Assembly (NCBI GenBank): GCA_947499555.1
Contig: CANMOU010000003.1
Location: forward strand, 508,979-572,978
DNA: 64,000 bases
Direction of reading: 5' to 3'
Source of the DNA: an uncultured Roseovarius sp.
GTDB lineage: Bacteria > Pseudomonadota > Alphaproteobacteria > Rhodobacterales > Rhodobacteraceae
In this document: positions 33,597 to 42,897 of the stretch, in pieces
Layout of the letters: the number at the start of each line of letters is the position of its first letter
Position numbering within the stretch: the first letter of the stretch is position 1
Position numbers and translations under genes: made by a program
The notes under the pieces: generated by a model
The model's input: the letters and a program-made list of their open reading frames with translations, nothing else
Database searches by the model: none
Told to the model about the DNA's origin: nothing

Positions 33597-35189
33597 TTAG
33601 CCGTATTGCGCCAGCATCTGGCGCAGGTCCTCAATCGTGTTGGCCTCTTGCACCGGTTTGTCATGCCGCCAGCGTTTCATGCGGGGAAAGCGCAAGGAGA
33701 CACCGGATTTGTGGCGCGTCGATTCCGCGATGCCTTCAAAAGCGATTTCAAACACATGTTCGGCACGCACCTGCCGCACCGGGCCAAACCGCTGAAGCGT
33801 GTTCTTGCGCACCCAGGCCGTGATCTTGCGAAACTCCGCATCGGTCAACCCGGAATACGCCTTGGTAAAGGGGACAAGCTCATTGCCGTCGCGCACCGCA
33901 AAGGTGAAATCCGTGAAAAGATTGGCGCGCCGCCCATGGCCCTGCTGCGCATAGATCATCACCGCGTCAATCGTGAGCGGATCAAGCTTCCACTTCCACC
34001 AATCCCCTTTCTTGCGGCCGGTGTGATAGGGGCTAGATGCGCGCTTGATCATCAGCCCTTCGGCGCGTTCTTCGCGGGCTGTGTCGCGTAGATCGGCTAG
34101 TGTTTTCCATGACTTGAACGGCAGCACTGAAGACGCGCGCAGCGGTGCATCCTCTGGCAGGGTGCCCAATATGGTATCAAGCCTGGCACGTCGTTCAGCG
34201 AACGGCATTTCGCGCAGATCAACTCCATTTTCCTCCAGAAGATCATAGGCCAGCACGATCACAGGGGCATCTTTCAAGAGCGTTTTCGGCACGGTCTTGC
34301 GCCCAATCCGCTTTTGAAGCGCGTTAAACGGCATTGGCGCGGATCCGTCCCACGCGACGATCTCGCCATCGATCACCGTGCCATCCGGCACGAAATCCCG
34401 CGCGCGCGCCAGTTCGGGGAACCTGTCCGTCATCAGCTCTTCACCGCGTGACCACACGAAATGGTCTGCGCCGCGCAGGATCAATTGCCCGCGAATGCCG
34501 TCCCATTTCCATTCCGCGAGCCAGTCTGATGGATCGCCCAAGGTCTCGGGCGCATCCTCCAGCCCGTAGGCGAGACAAAACGGGTACGGTCGCGACAGAT
34601 CGGCACCGGCATCCTCGGCTTCGATCAAGGTCTCCCAACTTACCGTATCGGGTGTCCAATCCCCCATCAGCCGGTGCGCCAGTTCTGCCTCGTCCCGACC
34701 GGTGGCTTGCGCCAGAGCGCGGGTCATCAGCTTGCGGCTGATGCCAATACGAAACCCGCCGGTCAGAAGCTTGTTGAAGACAAGCCGTTCCTGCGCGCTC
34801 ATCTGGTCCCAGGCCTCCAGCACGGCGGCCTTGCGCGCCGCGTCGTCCTCGACCCCAAGCGCGCGCAGGCGGGCTATCCATGTGCTTAGGTCTTCATCTT
34901 GATCCCGGCTGGCCTCGGGCAGTACCAGCGCGATGGTTTCGGCCAGATCTCCCACGATGGGATAGCTTTCCTCAAACAGCCAAAGCGGAATGCCCGCCCG
35001 TTCTGCCGCCCATTCGCGCAGTTTCGTTGTGGTGACCGCCCGCTTGGGCCTGCGTCCGGAAAACAGCGCCACGCACCAAAGCTTGTCTTCTTCCGGCGCG
35101 ATGCCGAAGTAACGGGCCAGTTCGGTCACCTTGACGCTGGTTTTGGTGGTCTGATCAAGGGCGGTATAGAGCGCTGTGAACTGTTTCAT
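33597..35189 (-). CDS. ATP-dependent DNA ligase
   Basis: 530 residues. The adenylation motif EWKWDGIRGQ carries the nucleophile Lys228. The other nucleotidyltransferase motifs follow (LARARDFVPDGTVIDGEIVAWDGS; EGLMIKRASSPYHTGRKKGDWWKWK), as does a C-terminal OB domain; residues 1-170 are the helical DNA-binding domain of this bacterial ligase type. Its ATG overlaps the TGA of the exonuclease gene (ATGA). In many bacteria the pair belongs to a four-gene DNA-damage set with an Lhr-type helicase and an MPE phosphoesterase; neither of these is within the window. Replication ligase LigA is a different, NAD-dependent enzyme. Confidence 0.93.
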   Translation of the reverse strand: MKQFTALYTALDQTTKTSVKVTELARYFGIAPEEDKLWCVALFSGRRPKRAVTTTKLREWAAERAGIPLWLFEESYPIVGDLAETIALVLPEASRDQDEDLSTWIARLRALGVEDDAARKAAVLEAWDQMSAQERLVFNKLLTGGFRIGISRKLMTRALAQATGRDEAELAHRLMGDWTPDTVSWETLIEAEDAGADLSRPYPFCLAYGLEDAPETLGDPSDWLAEWKWDGIRGQLILRGADHFVWSRGEELMTDRFPELARARDFVPDGTVIDGEIVAWDGSAPMPFNALQKRIGRKTVPKTLLKDAPVIVLAYDLLEENGVDLREMPFAERRARLDTILGTLPEDAPLRASSVLPFKSWKTLADLRDTAREERAEGLMIKRASSPYHTGRKKGDWWKWKLDPLTIDAVMIYAQQGHGRRANLFTDFTFAVRDGNELVPFTKAYSGLTDAEFRKITAWVRKNTLQRFGPVRQVRAEHVFEIAFEGIAESTRHKSGVSLRFPRMKRWRHDKPVQEANTIEDLRQMLAQYG

Positions 35190-36199
35190 TCCGGCCCGTC
35201 CGTCATAGGCTCGTCATCCAGCGTTTCGCCCGTAAACTCGGTTGGAACAACCTGCGCGTTATACCCGCTTTCGTTCAGCCGTCGCGCAAAGATATCCGTA
35301 TAACCGTGCGTGACAAATACATTTTCCGCACCTGTTTCCTTGATTGCCGCATTCAGCCCGGGCCAGTCGGCATGATCAGAAATCACAAACCCCCGGTCGA
35401 CCGCGCGCCGCCGCCGAACGCCGCGCAGGCGCATCCAGCCACTGGCAAATCCCGTGGTGCCGGGGCGAAACCGCCGGGCCCAGCTGCTGCCCAACGCGCC
35501 GGGCGGAGCGAGCACCAGCGCACCGGGAAAAACCTTGGGATCAAGATCCGGGCTGACATGGACCGTGTCGGGTAGTTCAAGCCCCTGCGCGCGCAGCACC
35601 GCATTGGTGTTCTCCACCGCGCCATGGGTCAGGATCGGGCCAATCGACGGGTCCAGCAAGGACATCACCCGCTGCGCCTTGCCCAGCGAATAGGCCCCCA
35701 GAAGGCTGAAGATGCCATTGGCTGCGTTTTCCGCCCACCACGCGTTGATTTGGGCTGCAACCGCATCTTCGTCGGCCCAGGTGAAGACAGGCAATCCGAA
35801 GGTGCATTCGGAAATGAAGCTGTGACAGCGCACCGGTTCAAAAGGTTCGGATAGCCTGTCTGGCGCGGTCTTAAAATCGCCCGAAACGACCCAGACCTCG
35901 CCGCCAACCTCAACCCGGATCTGCGCCGAGCCCGGCACATGCCCTGCAGGATGAAATGACACGCTTGCATCGCCAATGCGGCGCGTTTCGCCATAGGCCA
36001 CGGTTTCCAGCGTGATATCGCCCAGCCTGTGGTGCATCACCGGTGCGGCGGGGCCTGTCGCCAGATAGCGCGCGTGCCCCGGTCTTGCATGATCCGCGTG
36101 TCCATGGGTGATCAGCGCACGATCCACGGGTTTCCATGGATCGATAAAGAAATCCCCGGCCTCGCAGTAAATGCCCTGTGGTCTGAACGATAATACCAT
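35186..36199 (-). CDS. ligase-associated DNA exonuclease (metallo-beta-lactamase fold)
   Basis: 337 residues from ATG 36199 (MVLSFRPQGIYCEAGDFFID); upstream in-frame codons to 36355 add an unlike leader. The metal motif HGHADHARPGH is at residues 32-42, followed by HPAGHVPGSAQI and SGDFKTA, and later GFVISDHADWPGL and FVTHGYTD, the beta-CASP-like pattern of Exo-type nucleases. It processes DNA ends ahead of the co-encoded ligase. Translation is coupled to the ligase by a 4-bp overlap. It is divergent from the FAH gene at 36299. Confidence 0.92.
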   Translation of the reverse strand: MVLSFRPQGIYCEAGDFFIDPWKPVDRALITHGHADHARPGHARYLATGPAAPVMHHRLGDITLETVAYGETRRIGDASVSFHPAGHVPGSAQIRVEVGGEVWVVSGDFKTAPDRLSEPFEPVRCHSFISECTFGLPVFTWADEDAVAAQINAWWAENAANGIFSLLGAYSLGKAQRVMSLLDPSIGPILTHGAVENTNAVLRAQGLELPDTVHVSPDLDPKVFPGALVLAPPGALGSSWARRFRPGTTGFASGWMRLRGVRRRRAVDRGFVISDHADWPGLNAAIKETGAENVFVTHGYTDIFARRLNESGYNAQVVPTEFTGETLDDEPMTDGPE

Positions 36200-36298
36200 G
36201 GCCTCAAGATAGGGTGCCGATGCGCCGCGACCATAGTCCTGTCTTGCACCTGACAGCCCGCTCTTTATCGTGATGCAAAGAGAAACAGGGGGATAGCT

Positions 36299-37129
36299 AT
36301 GCGGTTTGTGCGCTATGGCGCGCCGGGGCAGGAAAAACCCGGTGTTTTGGACCAAGACGGAAAAGTCCGTGATCTGGGCGGCATTCTCCCCGATTTATCA
36401 GGTGTCTATTTGTCTGACCTGCCAAAGGTGGACCCCGCAACCCTGCCTTTGGTTGACGGCACGCCACGTCTCGGACCACCGGTGGGGCAGGTGGGTAAGC
36501 TCATCTGCATCGGTCTCAATTACACAGATCACGCCGCTGAGTTGAACATGCCCTTTCCCGACCACCCGGTTGTGTTCATGAAAGCCACCTCCGCCATCAT
36601 CGGTGCCAATGACACGGTGCGCCTGCCACGAGGATCGACCCATGGGGATTGGGAAATCGAGTTGGGCGTGGTGATCGGCAAAGCCGCCTCTTATGTGAGC
36701 GAACAAGAGGCTTTGAGCCATGTGGCAGGCTACACCATCGTCAACGATGTCTCGGAACGCCGCTTTCAGCTGGAGCTGTCGGGCCAATGGACCAAGGGCA
36801 AAAGCTGCGACACCTTCGCGCCCATCGGCCCCTGGCTGGTGACACCGGATGAGATCGCGGACGCGCAAGACCTTGCGATGACCTTGGATGTAAACGGCGC
36901 GCGGATGCAGACCGGGCACACGTCAAAGATGATTTTCCCGGTGGCCGAGATCATTTCGCATTTAAGCGAATTGATGACGCTTCATCCCGGCGACGTGATC
37001 GCCACAGGCACGCCACCGGGCGTGGGCATGGGGCAGACGCCTAAGCGTTTCCTTGCTGAAGGCGATGTGATGGAGCTTGAGATTGGTGGTCTGGGCAGAC
37101 AAAACTTGCCTGTGGCCCGGACGCCTTAG
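36299..37129 (+). CDS. fumarylacetoacetate hydrolase (FAH) family protein
   Basis: 276 residues from ATG 36299 with GGGGGATAGCT upstream. The family core is visible: KLICIGLNYTDHAAELN, HPVVFMKATSAIIG, the metal ligands in GDWEIELGVVIGKAA and TIVNDVSER, and HPGDVIATGTPPGVGMG. Small members such as this are acylpyruvate hydrolases, isomerases or decarboxylases of catabolic pathways rather than tyrosine-pathway FAH; hppD at 47847 is too distant to link. Its 3' end overlaps the convergent hydrolase gene by 89 bp. Confidence 0.9.
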   Translation: MRFVRYGAPGQEKPGVLDQDGKVRDLGGILPDLSGVYLSDLPKVDPATLPLVDGTPRLGPPVGQVGKLICIGLNYTDHAAELNMPFPDHPVVFMKATSAIIGANDTVRLPRGSTHGDWEIELGVVIGKAASYVSEQEALSHVAGYTIVNDVSERRFQLELSGQWTKGKSCDTFAPIGPWLVTPDEIADAQDLAMTLDVNGARMQTGHTSKMIFPVAEIISHLSELMTLHPGDVIATGTPPGVGMGQTPKRFLAEGDVMELEIGGLGRQNLPVARTP

Positions 37130-38072
37130 GGAACTGATAGGTTTGGAAAAAATGCGTCAGGCATGCGGTAATATGGCCTCGCGTTTGCGCGTCTTCCATC
37201 AAGACCTCGTGCCGGGCACCTTCGCTGATCTCCAGAACACCGCCCGGCCATCGCGCCATGCGGTCATGGACGCGTCGGGGGTCAACCACGTCTTCATCGG
37301 TGCCCAAAACCGTCAGGCAGGGCACATCAGGTGAGGGGAGCCGCGAAAGCCGCCGTGTCTCTGACAGGGCCTCATAAAGCCAGCGCAGGCTTGGTCCGCC
37401 AAGCTTCAGTCCCGGCTGGGCCTCTACCTGCCGGATCATGTACTCGTACATTTCCGGGTCGCGGGTCAGGCGGTTGGTCTTGAATGGTTCAGAGATGACA
37501 TAGGCCTCGGGCAGCGTGCTAGGCGCGTACCCTTTGTCGAAGCCCAGGATCCGGCTTGTCCAGGACAGCCCCCAGGCGAATGGGCGTGTCAGCGCAGACA
37601 TATCGATCCCCCACATCGGCGCCGAAAATGCCGCGGCGGTCACCGGAAGTCCTTCCATCAGGGCGCGAAGGCCGATTGAGCCTCCCATGGAATGCGCCAG
37701 AAGGAACCACGGCTTGGGCAGCCCAAGCTCATCTGCCGCTTTGACCACGGCGGCGACGTCCAGTTGATATTCAGAAAAATCACCGACATGACCCAGCATC
37801 GGGTCGTCTGTGGGTCGATCGGCCAGACCTTGTCCACGCCAATCGACGGCCGCAACATGCAGACCGGAACCGCAAAGATCGGCTGCATTTATCCCATATT
37901 TTTCAATATATTCGGTGCGCCCTGGAAAAAGCAGGACAGTGCCGGAAAGTCCTGAACCCTGTCCGGGCCACACCCCAATGCGGATGCGCACACCGTCTTC
38001 TGCCACGATCCAATAGGCCTTTCCCCCTTCGGGTCCTTCGGCCAGATCGGCATAGAACGGCGCGCTCTGCAT
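37041..38072 (-). CDS. alpha/beta hydrolase, lysophospholipase-like
   Basis: 343 residues from ATG 38072 (a GTG lies immediately before it). Motifs: LFPGRTEYIEKYG, the oxyanion DWRGQG block, nucleophile Ser in LLAHSMGGSIGLRAL, later Asp (LTVLGTDEDVVDP) and His (EGARHEVLMED). It matches the monoacylglycerol lipase/PldB-like group. The last ~30 residues (FPKASGPQASFVCPDHQSQA ...) lie antisense to the FAH gene and extend past the usual end of the fold. The SCP2 gene upstream on the same strand ends 1-5 bp before, so the two form an operon. Confidence 0.88.
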   Translation of the reverse strand: MQSAPFYADLAEGPEGGKAYWIVAEDGVRIRIGVWPGQGSGLSGTVLLFPGRTEYIEKYGINAADLCGSGLHVAAVDWRGQGLADRPTDDPMLGHVGDFSEYQLDVAAVVKAADELGLPKPWFLLAHSMGGSIGLRALMEGLPVTAAAFSAPMWGIDMSALTRPFAWGLSWTSRILGFDKGYAPSTLPEAYVISEPFKTNRLTRDPEMYEYMIRQVEAQPGLKLGGPSLRWLYEALSETRRLSRLPSPDVPCLTVLGTDEDVVDPRRVHDRMARWPGGVLEISEGARHEVLMEDAQTRGHITACLTHFFQTYQFPKASGPQASFVCPDHQSQAPSHRLQQGNA

Positions 38073-38076
38073 CACG

Positions 38077-38364
38077 TCAGCTCAGGACACTGCCAAGCTT
38101 CATGGCCATACCCATGTCGCCATCAACGGCCAGCTTGCCGGACATAAACGCCGCTGTCGGGTCAAGATCGCCATCGAGAATGGATTGAAACGTGTCTACA
38201 TCCGCGGTGAGCGTGACATCTGTGTCGTCATCGCCGGCGCGCACGCCATCGTCGTCGATCACGATAGAGCCTTCGCCCTCGATCACGAATTTTGCGCTGC
38301 CATCCAGGCCGCCGCTCATCTTGCTGCTCAGCGCCTCTACGGCAGCTGCAACCACGTCGCTCAT
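38077..38364 (-). CDS. SCP2 sterol-binding domain protein
   Basis: 95 residues, a single SCP2 domain: acidic FVIEGEGSIVIDDDGVRAGDDD, then DVTLTADVDTFQSILDGDLDPTAAFMSGKLAVDGDMGMAMKLGSVLS, the diagnostic end of SCP2-like lipid-carrier proteins. They bind hydrophobic acyl or sterol-like ligands in the cytoplasm. Its TGA at 38079-38077 is followed almost directly by the hydrolase start, suggesting a lipid-handling operon. Confidence 0.92.
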   Translation of the reverse strand: MSDVVAAAVEALSSKMSGGLDGSAKFVIEGEGSIVIDDDGVRAGDDDTDVTLTADVDTFQSILDGDLDPTAAFMSGKLAVDGDMGMAMKLGSVLS

Positions 38365-38434
38365 CTTTTGTCCTCCAAATTGTGAAAAGGCAGGACTATG
38401 AATCCCGCCATCGCGCGCTAAACTGAGTCTTACT

Positions 38435-38995
38435 ATGAGCGTTCAAAACACTTTTCTCAATTCTATCGTCGCGGCACTTTTCGTGACAGTCATGTTTTCC
38501 TTACCTGCAGCGGCGCAGGAGACACGTCTTGATGAGCTTTTTGTGCAGCTCTCAGAGGCCGAGCCGAAAGAGGCGCGGCGCGTGGCGAAGGAAATCGAGC
38601 TGGAACTGACCAAATCGGGGTCTCCATCGGCTGATCTGTTGCTCAAACGTGGCACAGATGCGCTTGACGCCGGCGATGTGTCCGGTGCGATTGACCATCT
38701 GACGGCGCTGACCGACCATGCGCCGAATTTTGCCGAAGGCTGGCATATGCGTGCCGTGGCCTATTCCGAAGCAGAGCTTTTTGGACCGGCCTTGGAAGAT
38801 ATCGAACGGGCGCTCGCGCTCGAACCTCGTCATTACAATGCAATCGCAAGCCTTGGCGGCATCCTGTCGCGAATTGACCGGCCTGAAATGGCAAGGGACG
38901 CTTTTGAACTTGCACTGGCTATACATCCCCACCACGAGGACGTATCCGAAGCTCTGAAACATGTTGAACGCCAGATCGGCGGTTCGGAACTCTGA
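38435..38995 (+). CDS. periplasmic TPR protein
   Basis: 186 residues. Residues 1-28 are a Sec signal peptide (MSVQNTFLNSIVAALFVTVM, then FSLPAAAQE). Two to three TPR units follow (LLLKRGTDALDAGDVSGAIDHLTALTDHAP; GWHMRAVAYSEAELFGPALEDIERALALEPRHY; SLGGILSRIDRPEMARDAFELALAIHP). It lies 20 bp upstream of the helicase gene and on the same strand, so it may be co-transcribed with it despite the different cell compartment. Function unknown; protein-protein scaffold is the default reading. Confidence 0.8.
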   Translation: MSVQNTFLNSIVAALFVTVMFSLPAAAQETRLDELFVQLSEAEPKEARRVAKEIELELTKSGSPSADLLLKRGTDALDAGDVSGAIDHLTALTDHAPNFAEGWHMRAVAYSEAELFGPALEDIERALALEPRHYNAIASLGGILSRIDRPEMARDAFELALAIHPHHEDVSEALKHVERQIGGSEL

Positions 38996-39015
38996 AATCA
39001 AGAAGGGGACGGCCG

Positions 39016-41826
39016 ATGGCCGAGCAGTCCAGGACCCTGGCGGTCCTTGGCCCGACAAATACCGGAAAAACGCATTACGCAATTGAGCGGATGCTAGGCT
39101 ACCGCACTGGAATCATTGGACTTCCTTTGCGCCTTCTGGCGCGAGAGGTCTATGACAAGATTGTCGCCGTGCGCGGGCCGTCCGTGGTTGCGCTTGTGAC
39201 TGGTGAGGAACGTATTGTGCCGCCGCGCACGCAATATTGGGTTTGCACGGTCGAGGCGATGCCCGAAGGTATCGGCGCTGATTTCGTTGCGGTGGATGAG
39301 ATTCAGCTCTGCGCCGATCCCGAGCGGGGCCACGTCTTCACCGACCGGCTTTTGCGCATGCGAGGCCTGCGCGAGACCCAGTTTCTTGGTGCACACACCA
39401 TGCGCGGCGTGATTTCAGAGCTTGTACCAGGCGTTGAATTCCTGGGCCGAAGCCGGATGTCGAATTTGACCTATTCGGGTTCGAAAAAGATAAGCAAGAT
39501 GCCGTCCCGAAGTGCAATAGTCGGCTTTTCGGTCGATAATGTGTATGCAATGGCAGAGTTGTTGCGCCGTCAGAAAGGCGGTGCAGCAGTTGTTATGGGC
39601 GCGTTGAGCCCGCGCACACGCAATGCACAGGTCGATCTTTATCAAAATGGCGATGTTGACTACCTGGTGGCGACCGATGCGATCGGCATGGGACTTAATC
39701 TTGATATCAATCACGTCGCCTTTTCATCGCTCACAAAGTTCGACGGTCGGCGGATGCGAACACTGGCGCCGAATGAGTTGGCCCAGATCGCCGGGCGTGC
39801 GGGTCGCGGGATGAGCCATGGCACCTTTGGCGTCACCGGTGAAGCACCTGAGCTGCCCGACGATATGGCGCAGGCCATCATGGATCATCGCTTTGCGCCC
39901 ATTCGCAGACTGGAATGGCGCAATGCCGACCTGCGCTTTGGCACGGTAGAGACGCTGATCGCGTCATTAGAGGAAAAACCCAGCAATGACCGGCTGAAAC
40001 GCGCAAGAGACGCGGATGACATTATTGCTCTGAAAGCACTTGCCGCAGAGGCCGAGGTGCAGGCCCGCGCCAGTGATGCAAAGTCTGTCCGCCTGCTTTG
40101 GGATGTGTGTCGTGTCCCCGATTTCCGGGGCATCAGCCATTCCGAACATGCTAGCCTTTTAGAGCGTATTTTCAGCGACTTGCACGAAAACGGCCAAGTT
40201 TCCGAGGACTGGTTTGCCAGCCAGGTGCAGCGTATTGATCGTACCGATGGCGATATTGATACGCTTTCCAAGCGATTGGCATTTATCCGCACATGGACCT
40301 ATGTGGCGCAACGAAATGGCTGGATTGCGGATGAAAGCCATTGGCGCGAGGCGACACGCGCTGTAGAAGACCGCTTGTCAGACGCGCTGCATGACGCGCT
40401 GACACAAAGATTTGTGGATCGGCGTACATCTGTGCTTTTGCGCCGACTCAAGCAGAAGGAGGCCATAGTGGCCGAAGTGAACGACAAAGGTGACGTGACG
40501 GTCGAGGACGAATTTGTTGGCCGTCTGGATGGGTTCCGTTTTATTCAGGACAAGACGGCGGGTGGACAAGAGGCGAAGGCCCTGAGCCAGGCCAGCCTGC
40601 AGGCGCTGACGCCACATTTCCATCTGCGCGCGGACAAATTCTATAACGCGCCGGACACCGAGATTGATTTTACCGAACAGGGCGGCCTGATGTGGGGGGA
40701 ATATGCCGTCGGCAAGCTTGTCGCCGGAGCTGACCCCCTGAAGCCACAAGTCTCTGCATTTGTCGATGAAGCGGCAGGAGATGATGTCGCGCAAAAGGTG
40801 CAACGCCGCCTGCAACATTTCATTGACCGCAAGATTGCGACGCTTTTCGAGCCACTTTTGAATATCCAGCGGGATGAGGCACTGGCCGGGTTGGCGCGGG
40901 GATTTGGGTTCCAACTTGTTGAAAACTTTGGAATCATTCCGCGCGGCGACGTGGCAGATGAAGTCAAGGCGCTCGATCAGGATTCACGCGGCCAGTTGCG
41001 CAAGCACGGTGTGCGATTTGGCCAGTTCACAATCTTCATGCCCTTGCTTCTAAAACCTGCGCCAACGCGGTTGCGGCTTGTGCTGTGGTCGCTGGCGCAA
41101 AATCTGGACGAATTCCCCGAAGCGCCGCCGCCGGGTCTTGTCACGGTCCCGTCCGGGTCCGCGCATCCCCGGGGGTATCATTCCATGTCCGGCTATCGGG
41201 CCGCAGGCGAACGGGCTGTGCGCATTGATATGCTGGAGCGCCTTGCTGATATGCTGCGTGCCGAAGACAGCCGCAGCGGGTTCGAGGCTAATCCCGATAT
41301 GCTGTCGATCACGGGCATGACGCTTGAGCAATTTGCCGATCTGATGCAGGGGCTTGGCTACAAGGCCGAGCGAGGCGAACGTGAAAAAGCAAAGGCCGCG
41401 GCGGTGGCAAACCCCGCCGGAGCGGTGGTTGTCGAAGGTGAAGAGATAACGGCGACAACGGGTGAGGTGCCGGAAACTGGCGCTGAGATGATAGAGGCCG
41501 CCGAGGCCGCAGCCGAAGAAGTCAAGGCCGAGGCTGCCGCAGAGGAAACAGTCGAGACGGCAAAACCTGACGACGCGGAGGCCCCTGAAAGTGAAGTCTT
41601 TTTCACATTCACCTGGGCTGGCCGCGCAAATCGCGGTCGCAATGAGCAGCGTCGCCCCGGCGGCGGCAAACCCAAGCCGAAAGGTGGCAAGCCGAACCGG
41701 GGCAAAGGCAAATCCAACCGCGATAACGGGCCGAAATCCTTCTCGGCCAAGCCCGCCAAGAAAGACAAGATCGATCCTGATAACCCGTTCGCAGCGGCGC
41801 TCATGGGGCTGAAGGACAAAGGCTAG
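39016..41826 (+). CDS. SUV3-like helicase
   Basis: 936 residues. Motif I LGPTNTGKTHYA, motif II DEIQLC (DEIQ), and motif VI QIAGRAGRG, with GIIGLPLRLLAREVYDK and TVEAMP, match the SUV3 family of mitochondrial and alphaproteobacterial RNA/DNA helicases. A Suv3 C-terminal-like region follows. The last ~150 residues are a low-complexity acidic (Ala/Glu) stretch then a Gly/Lys/Arg-rich tail (GGGKPKPKGGKPNRGKGKSN), probably for RNA binding or partner docking. It is followed 3 bp later by the S4 gene. Confidence 0.93.
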   Translation: MAEQSRTLAVLGPTNTGKTHYAIERMLGYRTGIIGLPLRLLAREVYDKIVAVRGPSVVALVTGEERIVPPRTQYWVCTVEAMPEGIGADFVAVDEIQLCADPERGHVFTDRLLRMRGLRETQFLGAHTMRGVISELVPGVEFLGRSRMSNLTYSGSKKISKMPSRSAIVGFSVDNVYAMAELLRRQKGGAAVVMGALSPRTRNAQVDLYQNGDVDYLVATDAIGMGLNLDINHVAFSSLTKFDGRRMRTLAPNELAQIAGRAGRGMSHGTFGVTGEAPELPDDMAQAIMDHRFAPIRRLEWRNADLRFGTVETLIASLEEKPSNDRLKRARDADDIIALKALAAEAEVQARASDAKSVRLLWDVCRVPDFRGISHSEHASLLERIFSDLHENGQVSEDWFASQVQRIDRTDGDIDTLSKRLAFIRTWTYVAQRNGWIADESHWREATRAVEDRLSDALHDALTQRFVDRRTSVLLRRLKQKEAIVAEVNDKGDVTVEDEFVGRLDGFRFIQDKTAGGQEAKALSQASLQALTPHFHLRADKFYNAPDTEIDFTEQGGLMWGEYAVGKLVAGADPLKPQVSAFVDEAAGDDVAQKVQRRLQHFIDRKIATLFEPLLNIQRDEALAGLARGFGFQLVENFGIIPRGDVADEVKALDQDSRGQLRKHGVRFGQFTIFMPLLLKPAPTRLRLVLWSLAQNLDEFPEAPPPGLVTVPSGSAHPRGYHSMSGYRAAGERAVRIDMLERLADMLRAEDSRSGFEANPDMLSITGMTLEQFADLMQGLGYKAERGEREKAKAAAVANPAGAVVVEGEEITATTGEVPETGAEMIEAAEAAAEEVKAEAAAEETVETAKPDDAEAPESEVFFTFTWAGRANRGRNEQRRPGGGKPKPKGGKPNRGKGKSNRDNGPKSFSAKPAKKDKIDPDNPFAAALMGLKDKG

Positions 41827-41829
41827 GAT

Positions 41830-42219
41830 GTGAGCGACGCCTCCCAGCCGAAAATTCGGCTCGACAAGTGGCTCTGGCATGCCCGCTTCTTCAAAACTCG
41901 GGGCTTGTCGGCAAAGACCGTTTCGGCAGGCCATGTGAGGGTCAACAAGATCAAGGTTTCAAAGCCGTCGCATGGCGTCGGTCTGGGCGATGTGCTGACC
42001 TTCGCGCAGGCCCGAGACATTCGGGTGATCCGTATCCAGGCCTTGGGCACACGTCGCGGACCGGCCTCCGAGGCGCAGACGCTATATGAGGATCTTGATC
42101 CTCCAAAACCCCGATCCGAGACCCTCGTTCCGCAATCTCCACAGTTTGAGGGAAAAGGGCGTCCGACAAAGCGTGATCGTCGCAAACTCGATCTTAACCG
42201 ATCAGATACGCTTGAATGA
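41830..42219 (+). CDS. S4-domain RNA-binding protein, HslR-like
   Basis: 129 residues from GTG 41830, three bases after the helicase stop. The S4 domain is at the N-terminus: IRLDKWLWHARFFKTRGLSAKTVSAGHVRVN, with the Arg/Lys and Gly positions of Hsp15 (HslR). The C-terminal half is charged and probably disordered (KGRPTKRDRRKLDLNR). Hsp15 in E. coli rescues stalled 50S-peptidyl-tRNA complexes; a similar role is inferred. Very tight spacing to the helicase suggests translational coupling. Confidence 0.9.
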   Translation: MSDASQPKIRLDKWLWHARFFKTRGLSAKTVSAGHVRVNKIKVSKPSHGVGLGDVLTFAQARDIRVIRIQALGTRRGPASEAQTLYEDLDPPKPRSETLVPQSPQFEGKGRPTKRDRRKLDLNRSDTLE

Positions 42220-42270
42220 TGCTGGCCCTTGAATTAGGTGAGGCCCAGACCGGATGAACAAGAGACGACC

Positions 42271-42609
42271 ATGACCTATATCGTCAACGACAGCTGCATC
42301 GAGTGCAAATATACCGATTGTGTCGAAGTCTGCCCCGTGGACTGCTTCTACGAAGGCGAGAACATGCTTGTTATCCATCCGGATGAATGCATCGATTGTG
42401 GGGTCTGCGAACCTGAATGCCCTGCCGATGCGATCCGCCCGGACACAGAACCCGACATGGAAAAATGGGTCGAGTTCAATCGCAAATATTCTGAGATGTG
42501 GCCGGTGATCATCACTAAGAAAGACCCGTTGCCAAATGCGGATGAGCGTGACGGCGAAGAAGGCAAGCTGGAAAAGTATTTCTCCGAAAACCCCGGCGAA
42601 GGCGGCTGA
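42271..42609 (+). CDS. fdxA: 7Fe ferredoxin FdxA
   Basis: 112 residues from ATG 42271 ([20 protein letters not shown]). The two clusters are marked by [17 protein letters not shown] and [16 protein letters not shown], the pattern of a [3Fe-4S][4Fe-4S] ferredoxin of the Azotobacter FdI type, with the long C-terminal extension ([20 protein letters not shown]) typical of FdxA. It serves as a low-potential electron carrier. It sits between the S4 gene and CarD, an order I recognise from other alphaproteobacteria. An intrinsic terminator follows at 42723. Confidence 0.95.
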   Translation: MTYIVNDSCIECKYTDCVEVCPVDCFYEGENMLVIHPDECIDCGVCEPECPADAIRPDTEPDMEKWVEFNRKYSEMWPVIITKKDPLPNADERDGEEGKLEKYFSENPGEGG

Positions 42610-42722
42610 ACTGATTCGTTTGGAACCATGTCTTGGGGCCGGGCGTGGCAACAGCTAAATGCAGACGCATATAAGGCCTACCTGTCTGTAACTTAACGTC
42701 ATTTCAACCCAATGCTGCGGCT

Positions 42723-42745
42723 GCACTTCCGCGAAGTGCTTTTTT
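42723..42745 (+). terminator. intrinsic terminator after fdxA
   Basis: GCACTTC, loop CGC, GAAGTGC and then TTTTTT: a 7-bp perfect stem with a six-T tract, 114 bp after the fdxA stop. It probably ends the helicase-S4-fdxA run before carD. Confidence 0.85.
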
Positions 42746-42897
42746 ATGATATGATCTTGGCAGCAATGTAGTTTATCGCACGATATCCATGTCACCCGCG
42801 CTGCCGCCTGGGGATGGGTATTTTTGCGCTCTGGGCTAGGGACCAAGCCGTCGGAGAACAGGCCGACGCATTATGAAACGCGATAAGGAAAATCTGA

